Shown here: in pieces, positions 15,401-25,472 of the stretch | Position numbering within the stretch: the stretch's first letter is position 1 | Layout: each line of letters begins with the position of its first letter | Source of the DNA: CAIXQW01 sp046049675 | GTDB taxonomy: Bacteria; Bacteroidota; Bacteroidia; Chitinophagales; Chitinophagaceae | NCBI GenBank assembly: GCA_046049675.1 | Contig: JBJORA010000028.1 | Coordinates: 1 to 64,000, forward strand | Direction: 5' to 3' | Length of the DNA stretch: 64,000 bases | Translations under genes and position numbers: made by a program | Notes under the pieces: generated by a model | The model's input: the letters and a program-made list of their open reading frames with translations, nothing else | The model's database searches: none | What the model was told of the DNA's origin: nothing

Positions 15401-16198
15401 ATGTTCAGAATTACCCCCCCCCTATTGTTAGCAGCTAGTATGATGTTTGCATGCTTTTTGAGCAACTTAGATGCAAAGGCACAATTTACCACATTACCCG
15501 GCGTTGGCTTGCGACTTACTAATATCAACGATAAGTTTGGTATTGGCGCCTATTCAAACTTAAGCAACCCTGTGAGTACACTTACTGTAGGTGGAAATAT
15601 TTCGTTGTATCCAGTTGGCACCACTAGTCGCAATATTTTAGCGCATACTGCTAACAGTGTATTTACGCTTGCAGCTGATCAAGGTTCAACCAATGGACCT
15701 ACCATTGAATTGTATGGCAGAAACCATGCAAGACATGGCGAAATTACCTTTGTAAGCTACGGAAGTAATGCTGGCAATAAGAGTTTTAATTTTTTGCAGT
15801 ATGACAATATTGCTGCCACATGGAAAACACTAATGGTTTTAACAGATGATGGCAGGTTAATTTTGGGAGGTAATACGCCAAATACTACCGCAAAATATGG
15901 CTTGTATGTTGCCGACGGTATATTAGCTGAACAAGTAAAGGTAGCCTTAAAGAATTCAGCGGATTGGAGCGATTTTGTGTTTGCACCTAATTACAAGCTA
16001 ATGCCCCTACCGCAATTAAGCACCTATATTAGAAAGAACAAACATCTGCCAGATGTACCTAGTGCTGAAAAGGTTGTACAGCAAGGTATTGATGTCGCAA
16101 AAATGGATGCTTTGCTTTTACAAAAAATTGAAGAGCTTACACTATATATCATCGAACTTGAGGCACGACTAAAAGCTTTGGAGGAGCAGCAAAAATGA
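15401..16198 (+). CDS. Secreted surface protein with tail-fibre/S74-like C-terminus
   Basis: A 265-aa protein with a signal peptide (ends DAKAQ). The middle is a beta-rich region (GNISLYPVGTTSRNIL, TIELYGRNHARHGEITF). The C-terminal ~65 residues, with YKLMPLPQLSTYIRKNKHLPDVPSAEKV then a leucine-rich coiled coil ending EARLKALEEQQK, are a module common in Bacteroidota surface proteins and phage tail fibres, where it directs trimerisation or self-processing. Codons 5-8 contain a run of nine C (15414-15422) inside the signal peptide; loss or gain of one C would destroy the frame. The stop overlaps the start of the next gene (ATGA at 16195), so translation is coupled. Confidence 0.8.
   Translation: MFRITPPLLLAASMMFACFLSNLDAKAQFTTLPGVGLRLTNINDKFGIGAYSNLSNPVSTLTVGGNISLYPVGTTSRNILAHTANSVFTLAADQGSTNGPTIELYGRNHARHGEITFVSYGSNAGNKSFNFLQYDNIAATWKTLMVLTDDGRLILGGNTPNTTAKYGLYVADGILAEQVKVALKNSADWSDFVFAPNYKLMPLPQLSTYIRKNKHLPDVPSAEKVVQQGIDVAKMDALLLQKIEELTLYIIELEARLKALEEQQK
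15414..15422 (+). repeat. C9 homopolymer tract in the signal-peptide codons
   Basis: Nine consecutive C begin 13 nt after the A of the start codon at 15401. This is the longest C or G homopolymer I noticed in the window. Slippage would switch the first gene of the operon off, and possibly its coupled downstream gene. Confidence 0.8.
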
Positions 16199-16794
16199 GA
16201 TTTTTAACACGCAACATAGTAGTGTGTTTTGCAACACTAACTTTATTGACGAGTTGCTTTAAACCCAAAACGACTACCTGCACGCCAAAAACCTACAAAG
16301 AGGATACTCAACCTATTACAAGTACCATTAACGTAGTAAAGGGCAAGCATTGGTTTGTAGATAGTGTGCTCATTAATGGCTTAGATGTAACACAAAGTGT
16401 TTTAGCTGATGTTGGTGGTAGCTTTGAATTTTATGTGGAACCTCAATTACAGCAAATGGAAGCGTCTGGTACACATGCGGAAGACTCTATGGCTCGAGCT
16501 TATTATAATTCTCCAAAGTACGGTTATTATTACGTGCTCATCTATATGCCAGATTGTGTCCTGACAAATTTTTATTCTGCACCGGCCTATTCGCAAGGAG
16601 GCCCCCTTACGTATGGTGACTTTGTTACCTACTTACCTAATTATATGATGTTTGGCGTGGCTAATTACGGCAGAAGAATCGACAATGTAGCTCACAATTA
16701 CTACATTGACTACATTAGTTTATCTAGCTCACGAATGAAGTTGAGCATGCAACAACCGGACACACTTGTAACATGGATATTAAAAACAAATTAG
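16195..16794 (+). CDS. Lipoprotein of unknown function (second gene of surface operon)
   Basis: A 199-aa lipoprotein with signal MRFLTRNIVVCFATLTLLTSC (lipobox LLTSC, lipidated Cys21). The mature domain is Tyr-rich and strand-like, and no family is recognised. Its ATG overlaps the TGA of the upstream gene by 4 nt, so it is translationally coupled to the gene that carries the C9 tract. The 871-aa T9SS protein gene follows 6 nt after the stop. The three likely form one surface complex or system, but that is inferred only from the operon. Confidence 0.8.
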   Translation: MRFLTRNIVVCFATLTLLTSCFKPKTTTCTPKTYKEDTQPITSTINVVKGKHWFVDSVLINGLDVTQSVLADVGGSFEFYVEPQLQQMEASGTHAEDSMARAYYNSPKYGYYYVLIYMPDCVLTNFYSAPAYSQGGPLTYGDFVTYLPNYMMFGVANYGRRIDNVAHNYYIDYISLSSSRMKLSMQQPDTLVTWILKTN

Positions 16795-16800
16795 TGCAAA

Positions 16801-19416
16801 ATGTTTATTAAGCAAAACACCATAATTGTAATGCTATTGGTAGCACAATTTGCCAATACTGCTAATGCTCAAAGCAATGCACAAATTTTAGCAGAGGCCG
16901 AAATGAAGTACTGGAACATGAGAGCACGTGTTGTAGGTTACGATGCAGATCGGGAGAACTTTAGTGGCATGATTTACCATGGCAATGCGGCAGGAGAAAG
17001 CCTTATGCCCCATACACGACTTAAATCTAGGGATGCTGGTTTCTGGCCCTATATGTTTGATTTGGGTGGCACAAATGCCGGAATTTCTGGACCCTGTTTT
17101 AGTCAATTTGGTAGGACAGTAAGCATCACTCCTGTAAATAACTCAAACGGTCAAACACAATTAGACCCACGCGAGTTAAGCGATCCTCAGTTAGAGGGTA
17201 TTCTTAGATACGGCGAAAACCCCATGATTACTGCTGGGTATTACCTAGCAGTATTATCAACTGAATGGGCGCTGCTCGCAAAAGATGGTGCTAATACACT
17301 TGCGACTGAACAAGAAATTTTGGATATGATGCTAATGTTTGAACGTTTAGATGCCTCTGCTGAAGCAAGCTATGGTGTAGGTAGCCTGACTGATGGTTTT
17401 ATGCTACGCGATGATGTACCAGAGGATTTTGCCTTAACGCACTCTGATAAAAAGACAGATTTAATTTATAGTAATTTTTCATGTCCAGTTGCAGCGGACT
17501 GGGATGGCAATTTTAATGACCCGATTTACGATCCAATCGCGCTAAGACAATGTGATCCAATGTTTGCAAAAGTACAAGGCACCTCAATTTTAACTCATAA
17601 ACCTTCTCAACTGCGTGTTAATGTAGCTAGTGGGGACGAACTTACAGGCATACTTTTTGGTCTAGTATTTGTTAAAAAATTTGTTGGTGCCAGTGTTACC
17701 GTTAATGGCATAAACTTGCATCAAAGAGCAGCTCAAATTAGCGACCGTATTTTAACCTACGCTAGCTTGGGACAAACTAATTCCAATGGTACACCACGTG
17801 GATCATGGATATTAGTTGACCCCAATGGCGATCCAGTGTGCAAAGGGCCATTGATGCTAACAATTAGTGCACCTGCAGCACGTATAGGCAAGATGATTTC
17901 GGGAATATCTCACAGTACAAATGCAAGCCAATCAATTGGTAGTTTAATAACAAACTTATATGTTGGTTATTGGCGTATGCATCCTAATCTATCTGCACCA
18001 TTTACATTTACAGTGCTTCTACCAACTGTAGATATTAATGGGTTGCCATTTAACTTGAACCTTGTAGTGACTTTAGATCCAACAACGATTGGCACTTTCA
18101 AGAATCCTGTACCGCCCGCTAATCATGAGTTTAATTTTGCGAATTATGCTAGGTTAATTGCAATTACTGGGCAAGCAAGAATTACTAGCACGCCACTAAT
18201 AGTGCCTGGCGGCTACGGCTCAGACTTTTCAGGACGAAGGACATTAGCCGACCCCTCAAATTTTTTGGGTTTTCAGTTGTATGATCTCATGGGCTCGATT
18301 TTCAATAATTACAACCCCACTAATGGTGCCAGTTTCTGGCTAAATGAATTTGCTAAAATGAAATGCTATGGTTGTTGTTACCAGGTGAATGGCGCAGGAG
18401 TATATAAGGATTGTGAAAATTTTGAAATTAACACCCAACAACCAATCTCAGCTCCCTGGAACCGCCAAGACCGTTGGAACCACACACCTGATGATTTAGA
18501 AATTATGATTGGTAATGTAAATGATGTAAAAGCAAATCCAGGAAAAGGTCTTGAGAATCTTAGCTCGCAATATGCGGGAATTGATTATATGTTAGCTTAT
18601 AACCTGTTTCGGTTGAAGTTCACGGCAAATGGCACAACCAATAGGATGGAAAGACTGTTTCAGGGCAACTACCCACAAACTTCAAATAATGCACAGATCT
18701 TAGGTGATGCCACTAGACCTGTTGTTCGCAAGGCTGTGTTTACAATCGAAAGCGATAATGCTACTATTGCTTCAAACGGCTCAGCCATAATGCGTGCGGG
18801 CAGTAGTATTACTCTAAAGCCTGGTTTTAAAGTACAGCCTGGTGGTGTACTAGATGCTAAAATTGAACGTTACGATTGCAAGGCGGTACCCCACTATAAT
18901 AGGTTTCAGAATCGAATGGCAGACACAATACCAGATTACTTAACAGAGATTGCTGATACCGTTTTTGTAGATAACTACACAGATACACTTAGTGTGCCTG
19001 ATGACGATAGCGTAGAATATTATATGAACGCTTTTGTTGTTACACAAACATCAGATTCAACGTCTGAGGTTAAGTTACATCCAGATTGGATTTGGGATTC
19101 AACTGTTTTTGGTGGAATTATCTATATTGGTTCTAGTCAAAAAATGGGCTGGCCTTCAAATGCAAAGGAATCAGTGGTGTACCCTAATCCAGCAAGCAAA
19201 TTTGTGAACGTACGAATCTTTGCCAAAATTAATGCAGATGCAAAGGCGTCAATGCTTAATGCAATGGGGCTAGAACAACAAGTACAAGTGCAAATAAAAC
19301 AGCACAGTAATTACAGCGAGTTTCAATTTGATACAGAGGCCTTACCAGCAGGCCTATATTTTGCACGGCTAGTAATTGATGGGATACCTCGCGATTTTAA
19401 ATTCACTAAGCAGTAG
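16801..19416 (+). CDS. Large secreted protein with 3-coathanger-like motif and T9SS sorting domain
   Basis: An 871-aa secreted protein with a signal peptide ending ANAQS. The N-terminal ~600 residues are not recognised; they read as a mixed helical domain. Around residues 650-690, IMRAGSSITLKPGFKVQPGG matches the 3-coathanger stack motif often found before sorting domains in Bacteroidota. The last ~75 residues (VVYPNPASKFVNV to DFKFTKQ) are a T9SS type A sorting domain. It is the third gene of the operon starting at 15401. Its product is expected at the cell surface, with the lipoprotein and the S74-like protein as candidate partners. Confidence 0.85.
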   Translation: MFIKQNTIIVMLLVAQFANTANAQSNAQILAEAEMKYWNMRARVVGYDADRENFSGMIYHGNAAGESLMPHTRLKSRDAGFWPYMFDLGGTNAGISGPCFSQFGRTVSITPVNNSNGQTQLDPRELSDPQLEGILRYGENPMITAGYYLAVLSTEWALLAKDGANTLATEQEILDMMLMFERLDASAEASYGVGSLTDGFMLRDDVPEDFALTHSDKKTDLIYSNFSCPVAADWDGNFNDPIYDPIALRQCDPMFAKVQGTSILTHKPSQLRVNVASGDELTGILFGLVFVKKFVGASVTVNGINLHQRAAQISDRILTYASLGQTNSNGTPRGSWILVDPNGDPVCKGPLMLTISAPAARIGKMISGISHSTNASQSIGSLITNLYVGYWRMHPNLSAPFTFTVLLPTVDINGLPFNLNLVVTLDPTTIGTFKNPVPPANHEFNFANYARLIAITGQARITSTPLIVPGGYGSDFSGRRTLADPSNFLGFQLYDLMGSIFNNYNPTNGASFWLNEFAKMKCYGCCYQVNGAGVYKDCENFEINTQQPISAPWNRQDRWNHTPDDLEIMIGNVNDVKANPGKGLENLSSQYAGIDYMLAYNLFRLKFTANGTTNRMERLFQGNYPQTSNNAQILGDATRPVVRKAVFTIESDNATIASNGSAIMRAGSSITLKPGFKVQPGGVLDAKIERYDCKAVPHYNRFQNRMADTIPDYLTEIADTVFVDNYTDTLSVPDDDSVEYYMNAFVVTQTSDSTSEVKLHPDWIWDSTVFGGIIYIGSSQKMGWPSNAKESVVYPNPASKFVNVRIFAKINADAKASMLNAMGLEQQVQVQIKQHSNYSEFQFDTEALPAGLYFARLVIDGIPRDFKFTKQ

Positions 19417-19424
19417 TCGCACTT

Positions 19425-20108
19425 TTACCCCAACAACGCCAACTTCAACTCTTCCCGCATATTTCTACTATACGGCAATTCCGTTTGTTTGATAGTAACA
19501 AAGCCTGGGCTTAGATGCTCTACCTTTTGCATGTTGATGATGTAGCTTTTGTGGATGCGCTTGAATAGGGTAGCAGGTAGGCGTTCTAATACTGAGGATA
19601 GCGAAGCGTAGTGTAGCAATCGACGCTGTGCTAAGTGGAAATAAACATAATTGCGAAGTGCTTCTACATACAAGATATCATCGAAGTACACTTTTTCAAA
19701 TTGCTTGTCGCATTTAATAAAGATGTAGTTGCTCTGCTCGCCAGTGTAGTTTTTGAAAGCAATAAACTCTTTTAGTTTTTGCAATGTTTTATCTATGCGT
19801 TCTGCGCTAATAGGTTTTACAAGATAGTCTACTACATCTAAAGCATAGCCGTCTAATGCATGTTGGTGATAGGCCGTGGTAATTACAACGGGGATATTAT
19901 TTTGCCTTTCGCGTAAAAAATCTAAGCCACTTGTGGTTGGCATTTCTATATCCAAAAAAATCACGTCCGGTGTTTGCGCGCTCAATACCCTTTGCAGTTC
20001 TGCCACGCTTCTGCACTCTGCTAATACTGTAACATCTTTATACTTTTTTAGCAGGGCCTGCATGCCTTCGCGCGCTATTGGTTCGTCGTCTACGATTATA
20101 CAATTCAT
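19425..20108 (-). CDS. LytR/AlgR-type response regulator
   Basis: A 227-aa response regulator. The receiver domain spans residues 1-~120 with acidic pocket DDE (7-9), phospho-acceptor D53 in IFLDIEMP, and the conserved Lys in YLVKPIS. A LytTR DNA-binding domain (~130-227) contains FIKCDKQFEKVYFDDILYVEAL and LFKRIHKSYIINMQKVEHL. It lies 3 nt downstream of the sensor kinase gene and forms a classic LytS/LytR-like pair. Target genes are unknown; the flanking T9SS and CotH surface-protein genes are candidates by proximity only. Confidence 0.95.
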   Translation of the reverse strand: MNCIIVDDEPIAREGMQALLKKYKDVTVLAECRSVAELQRVLSAQTPDVIFLDIEMPTTSGLDFLRERQNNIPVVITTAYHQHALDGYALDVVDYLVKPISAERIDKTLQKLKEFIAFKNYTGEQSNYIFIKCDKQFEKVYFDDILYVEALRNYVYFHLAQRRLLHYASLSSVLERLPATLFKRIHKSYIINMQKVEHLSPGFVTIKQTELPYSRNMREELKLALLG

Positions 20109-20111
20109 GTC

Positions 20112-21116
20112 TTATGCGTTGATTTGTAGCTTTACACAGTACTGGTCGGCTGTGGTGGCAATGTCAAATTTGTATTTATTCGGAAAAAGTACATCTAGTC
20201 GTCTGCGTATATTTTTGTGGCCAAGTGCATTGCCTTTTGAGGTAAGCGGTGCATCGTAGGTATTGCAAATATTACACATGAGTTGGCTATTGGCGCAGCT
20301 GATGTTGATACTAATGCTTGCAGGCTTTTGATGGCTAACGTACTTGAAGGCATTTTCCACTAGAGGCTGCAATATCATTGGCGGTACAAGCATTTGATGA
20401 TCTTGTATGTCGTAATTTGTATTGATATCTAGCGAACTGTCTTTACGAATACTTTCAAGCGCCACATATTTTTTTACAAATTCTACTTCACTTTCAATGC
20501 CAACAGTGCTGTTTTGCGATTCGTACAGTTGGTGGCGCAGTAATTCAGAAAACTGCATTAAATAGGTTCTCGCCAATTCGGGGCTAGTACCCATAGTGAC
20601 ATAGATACTATTAAGCGCATTAAACAAAAAGTGTGGATTCATTTGTTGCCGCAGCGACTGTATTTCTTGTACAAGTAATTGCTTGTCTAGTTCGTGCTGC
20701 TTTTTGCGTTCGTCTAAAGTGCGATAGGTAAGCACTACACCAAGAAAGATTGAAGTAGCCACGGCGCTATCTACCATAGAAGCGATTGTACTAACCACCT
20801 GAAAGCGAAATGGATGGTCGCTTTTAAATACAAAGATGCTATGGGTTATATGATTAAATATGCCACTTGCGAATAGCACTGCCAGCGCACTAATAACAAA
20901 CCAGTGCATTTTTCGTTTGAAAAGAAAACGTGGCACAACAATATATAGAATGCTATAGCTAGCAAACATAGCCGATGCAATCACACAACTCAGTTTGGGC
21001 AGCATTGCGCCTTTGTAGTTGTAAGCACTTAAATCGTGGTAATGCCAGCCCGCTACCAGCAGCCAAAAGGCGCACTGCAGTAACTTGTACTTGATTGGTA
21101 GCTTTTGTGCTTGCAT
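20112..21116 (-). CDS. LytS-type membrane sensor histidine kinase
   Basis: A 334-aa histidine kinase of the HisKA_7TM/LytS-YehU type (His_kinase plus HATPase). Four hydrophobic segments lie in the first ~135 residues. A short linker leads to the H-box LRQQMNPHFLFNALNSIY with phospho-acceptor H162, then the N-box MILQPLVENAFKYVS. The ATP-lid glycines are reduced (NALGHKNIRRRLDVLF), as usual in this family. An in-frame TTG at 21128 exists, but ATG 21116 is preferred. The response regulator gene follows 3 nt after the stop. The signal sensed is unknown, since no extracytoplasmic sensor domain is present. Confidence 0.93.
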   Translation of the reverse strand: MQAQKLPIKYKLLQCAFWLLVAGWHYHDLSAYNYKGAMLPKLSCVIASAMFASYSILYIVVPRFLFKRKMHWFVISALAVLFASGIFNHITHSIFVFKSDHPFRFQVVSTIASMVDSAVATSIFLGVVLTYRTLDERKKQHELDKQLLVQEIQSLRQQMNPHFLFNALNSIYVTMGTSPELARTYLMQFSELLRHQLYESQNSTVGIESEVEFVKKYVALESIRKDSSLDINTNYDIQDHQMLVPPMILQPLVENAFKYVSHQKPASISINISCANSQLMCNICNTYDAPLTSKGNALGHKNIRRRLDVLFPNKYKFDIATTADQYCVKLQINA

Positions 21117-21212
21117 TGTAAGCTGCAAATTAATACTTACGGCGCATTGACTGGACTTTGAATATTAGTGTTTGGTATATAGAACGTGTGCGTTGGTATA
21201 AAAACCAATCCA

Positions 21213-24008
21213 CTACCTCATCAACTGCACATCACCCTGATACTTGATAATATCGCCTTCTTCTATGCGTAACTGAATGTAGTAGAAGTACACATCTTGG
21301 TTGCAAGGCTTACCCTTGTAGGTGCCATTCCATGCATCTTTCTTTACATCGCCATCGTACACAATATTGCCAAAGCGATCTACAACCATCATAGTTGCTT
21401 CTACAATTTGCGGATTGAATTTTAGCAAATTACCAAAGGCATCGTTTACACCATCGCCGTTTGGTGTAAAGGCATTAGGCAAGTACACATAGCGTTGAAT
21501 AAAATAAGTGGTGTCCCAATGTGCAACTACATTATCGTTGCTTTTGCCCATATTGTAAATAACACTTGTATCTGTAAGCGATGGCGTAATACTATTGCCA
21601 TTGGCTTGTTTTGTATAGTTTACAAAAACATGCGCTGCAGGATTATCAGGTGAGGCCACAAGCGTATGCGCTGTATTTTCTTCCCAACGGAATGTAACAG
21701 GTGCAAGGCCAACCACAGTTGTACCATCTACAAGCACAGTGCCAGCATATGGCGCATCATTACTGATGGTTACATTAAAACTATCTTTTGGTTGCAAGAT
21801 AAACACTGCCACAATACTATCTGATTCCTTGAAGTCGAAAAATACATTGGCACTGCTCATGCTTGGTGAAATAATATTGGCGGTTTTGAACTTTAACCAA
21901 TGCGAAAACACATAACCGGGATTAGCAATAGCCGACATATCGTACAAACTATCCAATACCATCACACCTTTGAAAGGATAGTGAGGGTAGACATAACTAC
22001 CTAAAGCAACCTTACCCGCACCAGCAGGCACCACGTTGACTATATTGTCGCGAATATCAAAGCACGAATCGCTGGCGCTACCAACTAAGGCACATCTATC
22101 TAAAATAAACTGACGAATTCCTTGCACATTTTGTTGCCAACCGGCTACTGAGCCGCCCCATCTAGCACATTGCTGTGGCATTTCTTGCAATAGCATGCCC
22201 TCAAAATAATCGAGGTACGCAAGTAAACTATCGCAGTTAAGGCAACGACCTACTAGTTCTACATAACGATCGCGATAACGTTTTTTGAACTGTGCATTCG
22301 TCATGAGCTTGTTGAGCATAATCGTATGATAGATAGAATTCCAACTAGCGGTGTCGCTAAAGAGATCCATCCCAGCGCAAGGATCAACGCTGCCGCCCGT
22401 ATTTGGCCAGCCGCTAAAGTTCTGACCTAAACCAAACGTATTATCTTGATCCCACTGCGCATAATGCCAAGGTACGCCAGCACCTTTTGTACCACGCCAC
22501 CACATGGTATTGTAATTCATGTGGTCGGTATTAACAACATAATTATTGTAGATATGAAAATCGCAGAAACCAATTGAATCTAAATAGGTATCTACTATGG
22601 CTAGATTAGATGATAGGGTCATATCGTTGGCCAAAATAAAATTCTTAAGATTGGTCCAGCCAGTATCACTACCATACTCTGCCCATTGCCCACCCCACAT
22701 ACGCAGAAGGTCTACTTTTTTCTCTGGTTGATCGTAATAGTATTCTGTAAAGTCGCTATCTACACGTTCGCGAATTTCGTATAAGCCCCAATAGTTGCCA
22801 TTGATATAAACAACACATGGTTGGTAGCTGCGTTCGTCGAAAACAAGGTTATGCCTAATGCTGTAGCTTTGGCAAAATGCATCGCGCATATGAGCACCGT
22901 TGTTATTGCCAGGATAGTTATCGCTTGCGCCTGCCTTTATAATTAGTACATTAAAGCTATCACGCGGTGTATTGGCAAAATGTTTGCCCTGATACTCTGC
23001 GATATAGCCATACTCATCCATTGCACCAACTCTAAAGCCCTTTTGATTGTAAGCCCAACTATCATTACCATGGCCGCGTGCATAGCCGCCAGTTTCCCAT
23101 TGTTGGTTTTTGAGGCTGTCAAACATTTCGCCGTACTGCTCTATTTCGCCATGCGTGTAGAACAAGCCACTAAAGTTGGCTGTATCAATAAAATTGCCGC
23201 AGAAAGATAGCACGGCAAATTTGTGATTGGTATTGATAAGATAAGTATTAGTTTCTATAAAGCTAGGCGCCTTCGTATTGGTATTACTCACAGCAAAGAA
23301 ACGAAGCACACGTGTGTTTGCAATTACGATAGGCGTGGTATATACTGTACTTGACGTGGTTGGTGATTTACCATCTAGCGTATAATAAATTGTAGCGTTT
23401 GGTTCGGTACAACTGAGTGTAACATTTTGTGTGCTATTGTAAAAACCTGCAGCAACATTAGCGGTTGGCTTTGCCACATATTCGGGATGGCCAGTATTAT
23501 TAGGTGCTAAAGGTGTTGGACTAATAAATACACTCCATGTCGCAGCACCATCAGTTGTGCGGCCTCTACTATGATTACTCTGTGTGCGTTTTACGGTGAA
23601 GCTATCTACAACATTGCCGCTAGCATCGCTTAAAATAATTTGTTCGTTATGGCATTGCTTTAACTTGAAGTTGGTATGAATTTGTGCACCAAGCACCACT
23701 GTGTCTTTACCGCTGCAATACACCATGCGCTTGCCATTCGCTGCAATGTTTACGCCTGCGGGTATTTGCCATTTGGTGATATTGTTTTTATTATCGCTCA
23801 AATAGTAGCCGCTAAGATTTACTGCAACGGCACTCGTATTGTACAGCTCTATATAATCTTCGTAGTCGCCTGCAAAATCTGCAATAAGTGTGAGGTTACT
23901 AGCACTGTATTCGTTTATAACAACTTGTGCCTTGCTGCTAGTTACTGCTAGTAGTAAAAATGCCACGCACTGCAGGGGCAGTATAATATGCTTCAAAAAC
24001 TTGTTCAT
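21213..24008 (-). CDS. CotH-kinase-like secreted protein with lamin-tail domain and T9SS type B domain
   Basis: A 931-aa protein starting at ATG 24008 (an upstream in-frame start at 24035 would spoil the signal peptide). The signal peptide ends SSKAQ. Next comes a lamin-tail (LTD) domain: VVINEYSASN, DYIELYNTS, LSGYYLSD. A chitobiase-type beta-sandwich follows (ATIYYTLDGKSPTTSS). A CotH-like kinase domain includes ARGHGNDSW, YINGNYWGLYEIRERVD and HYAQWDQDNTFG. The C-terminus (YLPNAFTPNGDGVNDAFG to GDVQLMR) is the gliding-motility-associated T9SS type B sorting domain. CotH proteins are atypical protein kinases in spore coats; here the protein is surface-exposed and its substrate is unknown. 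Confidence 0.9.
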   Translation of the reverse strand: MNKFLKHIILPLQCVAFLLLAVTSSKAQVVINEYSASNLTLIADFAGDYEDYIELYNTSAVAVNLSGYYLSDNKNNITKWQIPAGVNIAANGKRMVYCSGKDTVVLGAQIHTNFKLKQCHNEQIILSDASGNVVDSFTVKRTQSNHSRGRTTDGAATWSVFISPTPLAPNNTGHPEYVAKPTANVAAGFYNSTQNVTLSCTEPNATIYYTLDGKSPTTSSTVYTTPIVIANTRVLRFFAVSNTNTKAPSFIETNTYLINTNHKFAVLSFCGNFIDTANFSGLFYTHGEIEQYGEMFDSLKNQQWETGGYARGHGNDSWAYNQKGFRVGAMDEYGYIAEYQGKHFANTPRDSFNVLIIKAGASDNYPGNNNGAHMRDAFCQSYSIRHNLVFDERSYQPCVVYINGNYWGLYEIRERVDSDFTEYYYDQPEKKVDLLRMWGGQWAEYGSDTGWTNLKNFILANDMTLSSNLAIVDTYLDSIGFCDFHIYNNYVVNTDHMNYNTMWWRGTKGAGVPWHYAQWDQDNTFGLGQNFSGWPNTGGSVDPCAGMDLFSDTASWNSIYHTIMLNKLMTNAQFKKRYRDRYVELVGRCLNCDSLLAYLDYFEGMLLQEMPQQCARWGGSVAGWQQNVQGIRQFILDRCALVGSASDSCFDIRDNIVNVVPAGAGKVALGSYVYPHYPFKGVMVLDSLYDMSAIANPGYVFSHWLKFKTANIISPSMSSANVFFDFKESDSIVAVFILQPKDSFNVTISNDAPYAGTVLVDGTTVVGLAPVTFRWEENTAHTLVASPDNPAAHVFVNYTKQANGNSITPSLTDTSVIYNMGKSNDNVVAHWDTTYFIQRYVYLPNAFTPNGDGVNDAFGNLLKFNPQIVEATMMVVDRFGNIVYDGDVKKDAWNGTYKGKPCNQDVYFYYIQLRIEEGDIIKYQGDVQLMR

Positions 24009-24112
24009 CGTGTTGTGGAAATGGTCTAAACCCACTTACATAGACGTAAAATTAGCGCCCTTTGTTGTGCATCTTTATTAATTTATACGAAATACAGCCC
24101 AAAAACGGTGTA

Positions 24113-24853
24113 TTAAAGGCTATAAGCAAGAAATTGCTCAATGGAAATGCGCTTTTCGGCTGTTAAGGTGTATTGAATATTCTTGCTGAGGTATTGGTGC
24201 AAATCGTAGTAAGGGTAGGGATTGGCGGCTACAATATCGCTAAGATGAGCCAAGCCTTCGCCATTTGCTGCATCAAAGGCGTCGCAAAAGGCGGGCGAAA
24301 TATCTTGAGGACTAAGCCATACTGCAAACACAAAAGGGAGGCTAGTCAGCTCTTTCCACGCAGCTGATAGGTCATACTCGTAAGCAAATTTGTGTTTGTG
24401 TTGTAAAGCACGGTCGCCTATAATGACTGCGGCCGTATCGTTTTGCACATGGTCGATAAAGTCGTTGCTTGCTTGTACGAAGTTGGGATTAATCTGCCAA
24501 TGATGTTTGCATAAAATTTGTACTAAGCGCACACTAGTGCGACTTTGATAATCGAGCATAATGCTGCGAATATCTTGCAGTGGTACTTGGCTAAATAATG
24601 CCACACTTGCCACAGCACCATCGGCGCTGATACAATGCTGTCCAATAATTTTAGCATCAGGCAATTTTAGCATAGCAGCTACTGGTACAAGACCCAAGTC
24701 TATTTGCTTGTGAAGGAGGGCATCTGCAATGCGAGCAGGATAATCTTGCAGCAAGCTTATGGCACCGCTTTGCGCCATACGTTCTAGGCCATAGCGAAGC
24801 GGCAGCGTATTAAGGTAATTAACCATACCAACACGTATTTTGCCTTCGCTCAT
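24113..24853 (-). CDS. mqnA: Chorismate dehydratase (futalosine menaquinone pathway)
   Basis: A 246-aa protein of the MqnA/MqnD family, which dehydrates chorismate to 3-[(1-carboxyvinyl)oxy]benzoate as the first step of the futalosine route to menaquinone. The N-terminus KIRVGMVNYLNTLPLRYGLE matches MqnA (VNYLNxxPL). DLGLVPVAAML and the periplasmic-binding-protein-like two-lobed layout also fit. Length is normal. It stands alone on the minus strand, so no pathway neighbour helps. It implies menaquinone-based respiration. Confidence 0.92.
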   Translation of the reverse strand: MSEGKIRVGMVNYLNTLPLRYGLERMAQSGAISLLQDYPARIADALLHKQIDLGLVPVAAMLKLPDAKIIGQHCISADGAVASVALFSQVPLQDIRSIMLDYQSRTSVRLVQILCKHHWQINPNFVQASNDFIDHVQNDTAAVIIGDRALQHKHKFAYEYDLSAAWKELTSLPFVFAVWLSPQDISPAFCDAFDAANGEGLAHLSDIVAANPYPYYDLHQYLSKNIQYTLTAEKRISIEQFLAYSL

Positions 24854-25472
24854 AACTTGGTAAAAGTAAAGGGCTATGGTATAGGAATGTGCTGAGATTT
24901 TACAAGAGGGTGATTAGTGGGCGTTGGTGTGTATTTAACCGCGAAGACCGCAAAGTTTTTCGCAGAGCACGCAGAGGAATAGTGTTTGGGTTTGCGTGTG
25001 GGTGTGTTACGCAGTGCAGGCCGCATAGTGTTATGCGTAGGACGACGCTAAGTATAAGTTTTTTAACCCTAATATAATCCCTTCATTTTGACCAATACCC
25101 TTAGTGCCTTGGTGGTTCAGCCTTATGCAAGAGGCACAAACAGAGCAGGCAAATTTTTAACCATGAAGGCAACAAATGAACTAGAGTTTACTTGCTAGGT
25201 TGCTTAGATACTTTGTGATTAAAAAATTATATGCGTAGGAATAGGATAATGTGTGGGTGTGTTGAACCGCAAAGACTGCAAAGTTTTTCGCAGAGAACGC
25301 TAAGAACATGTTTTTTGACCATAACGGAATACCTGCACTTTGAACAATACCCTTAGTGCCTTGGTGGTTCAACCTTATGCAATAGCTCCACGGATATAGT
25401 GCCATTAAAATCCTTCGTTCATATCATAGCAAAAGTATTAACCTATAAGCTACCTTTGCAACCAGATTTACA
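24854..25472. repeat. Two copies of the composite CGCAAAG intergenic repeat
   Basis: Copy 1 has AACCGCGAAGACCGCAAAG at 24937 and ACCCTTAGTGCCTTGGTGGTT near 25098. Copy 2 has AACCGCAAAGACTGCAAAG at 25265 and the same ACCCTTAGTGCCTTGGTGG block near 25348. Between the two blocks the sequence is variable and GTGTGGGTGTGTT-like. No credible gene is seen in this 600-bp stretch. The same family recurs at 34920-35165, 41980-42236 and 50018-50225. Confidence 0.75.
25451..25458 (+). promoter_or_regulatory. Probable purB -7 box
   Basis: TACCTTTG matches TAnnTTTG and lies 14 nt before the purB ATG. No clear TTG is found at the expected -33 spacing, so only the -7 half is supported. Confidence 0.5.

Noticed and set aside
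15401..16198. Prophage tail-fibre gene
   Set aside because: The C-terminal module is shared with phage fibres, but it sits behind a signal peptide in an operon with a lipoprotein and a T9SS protein; no phage gene is nearby.
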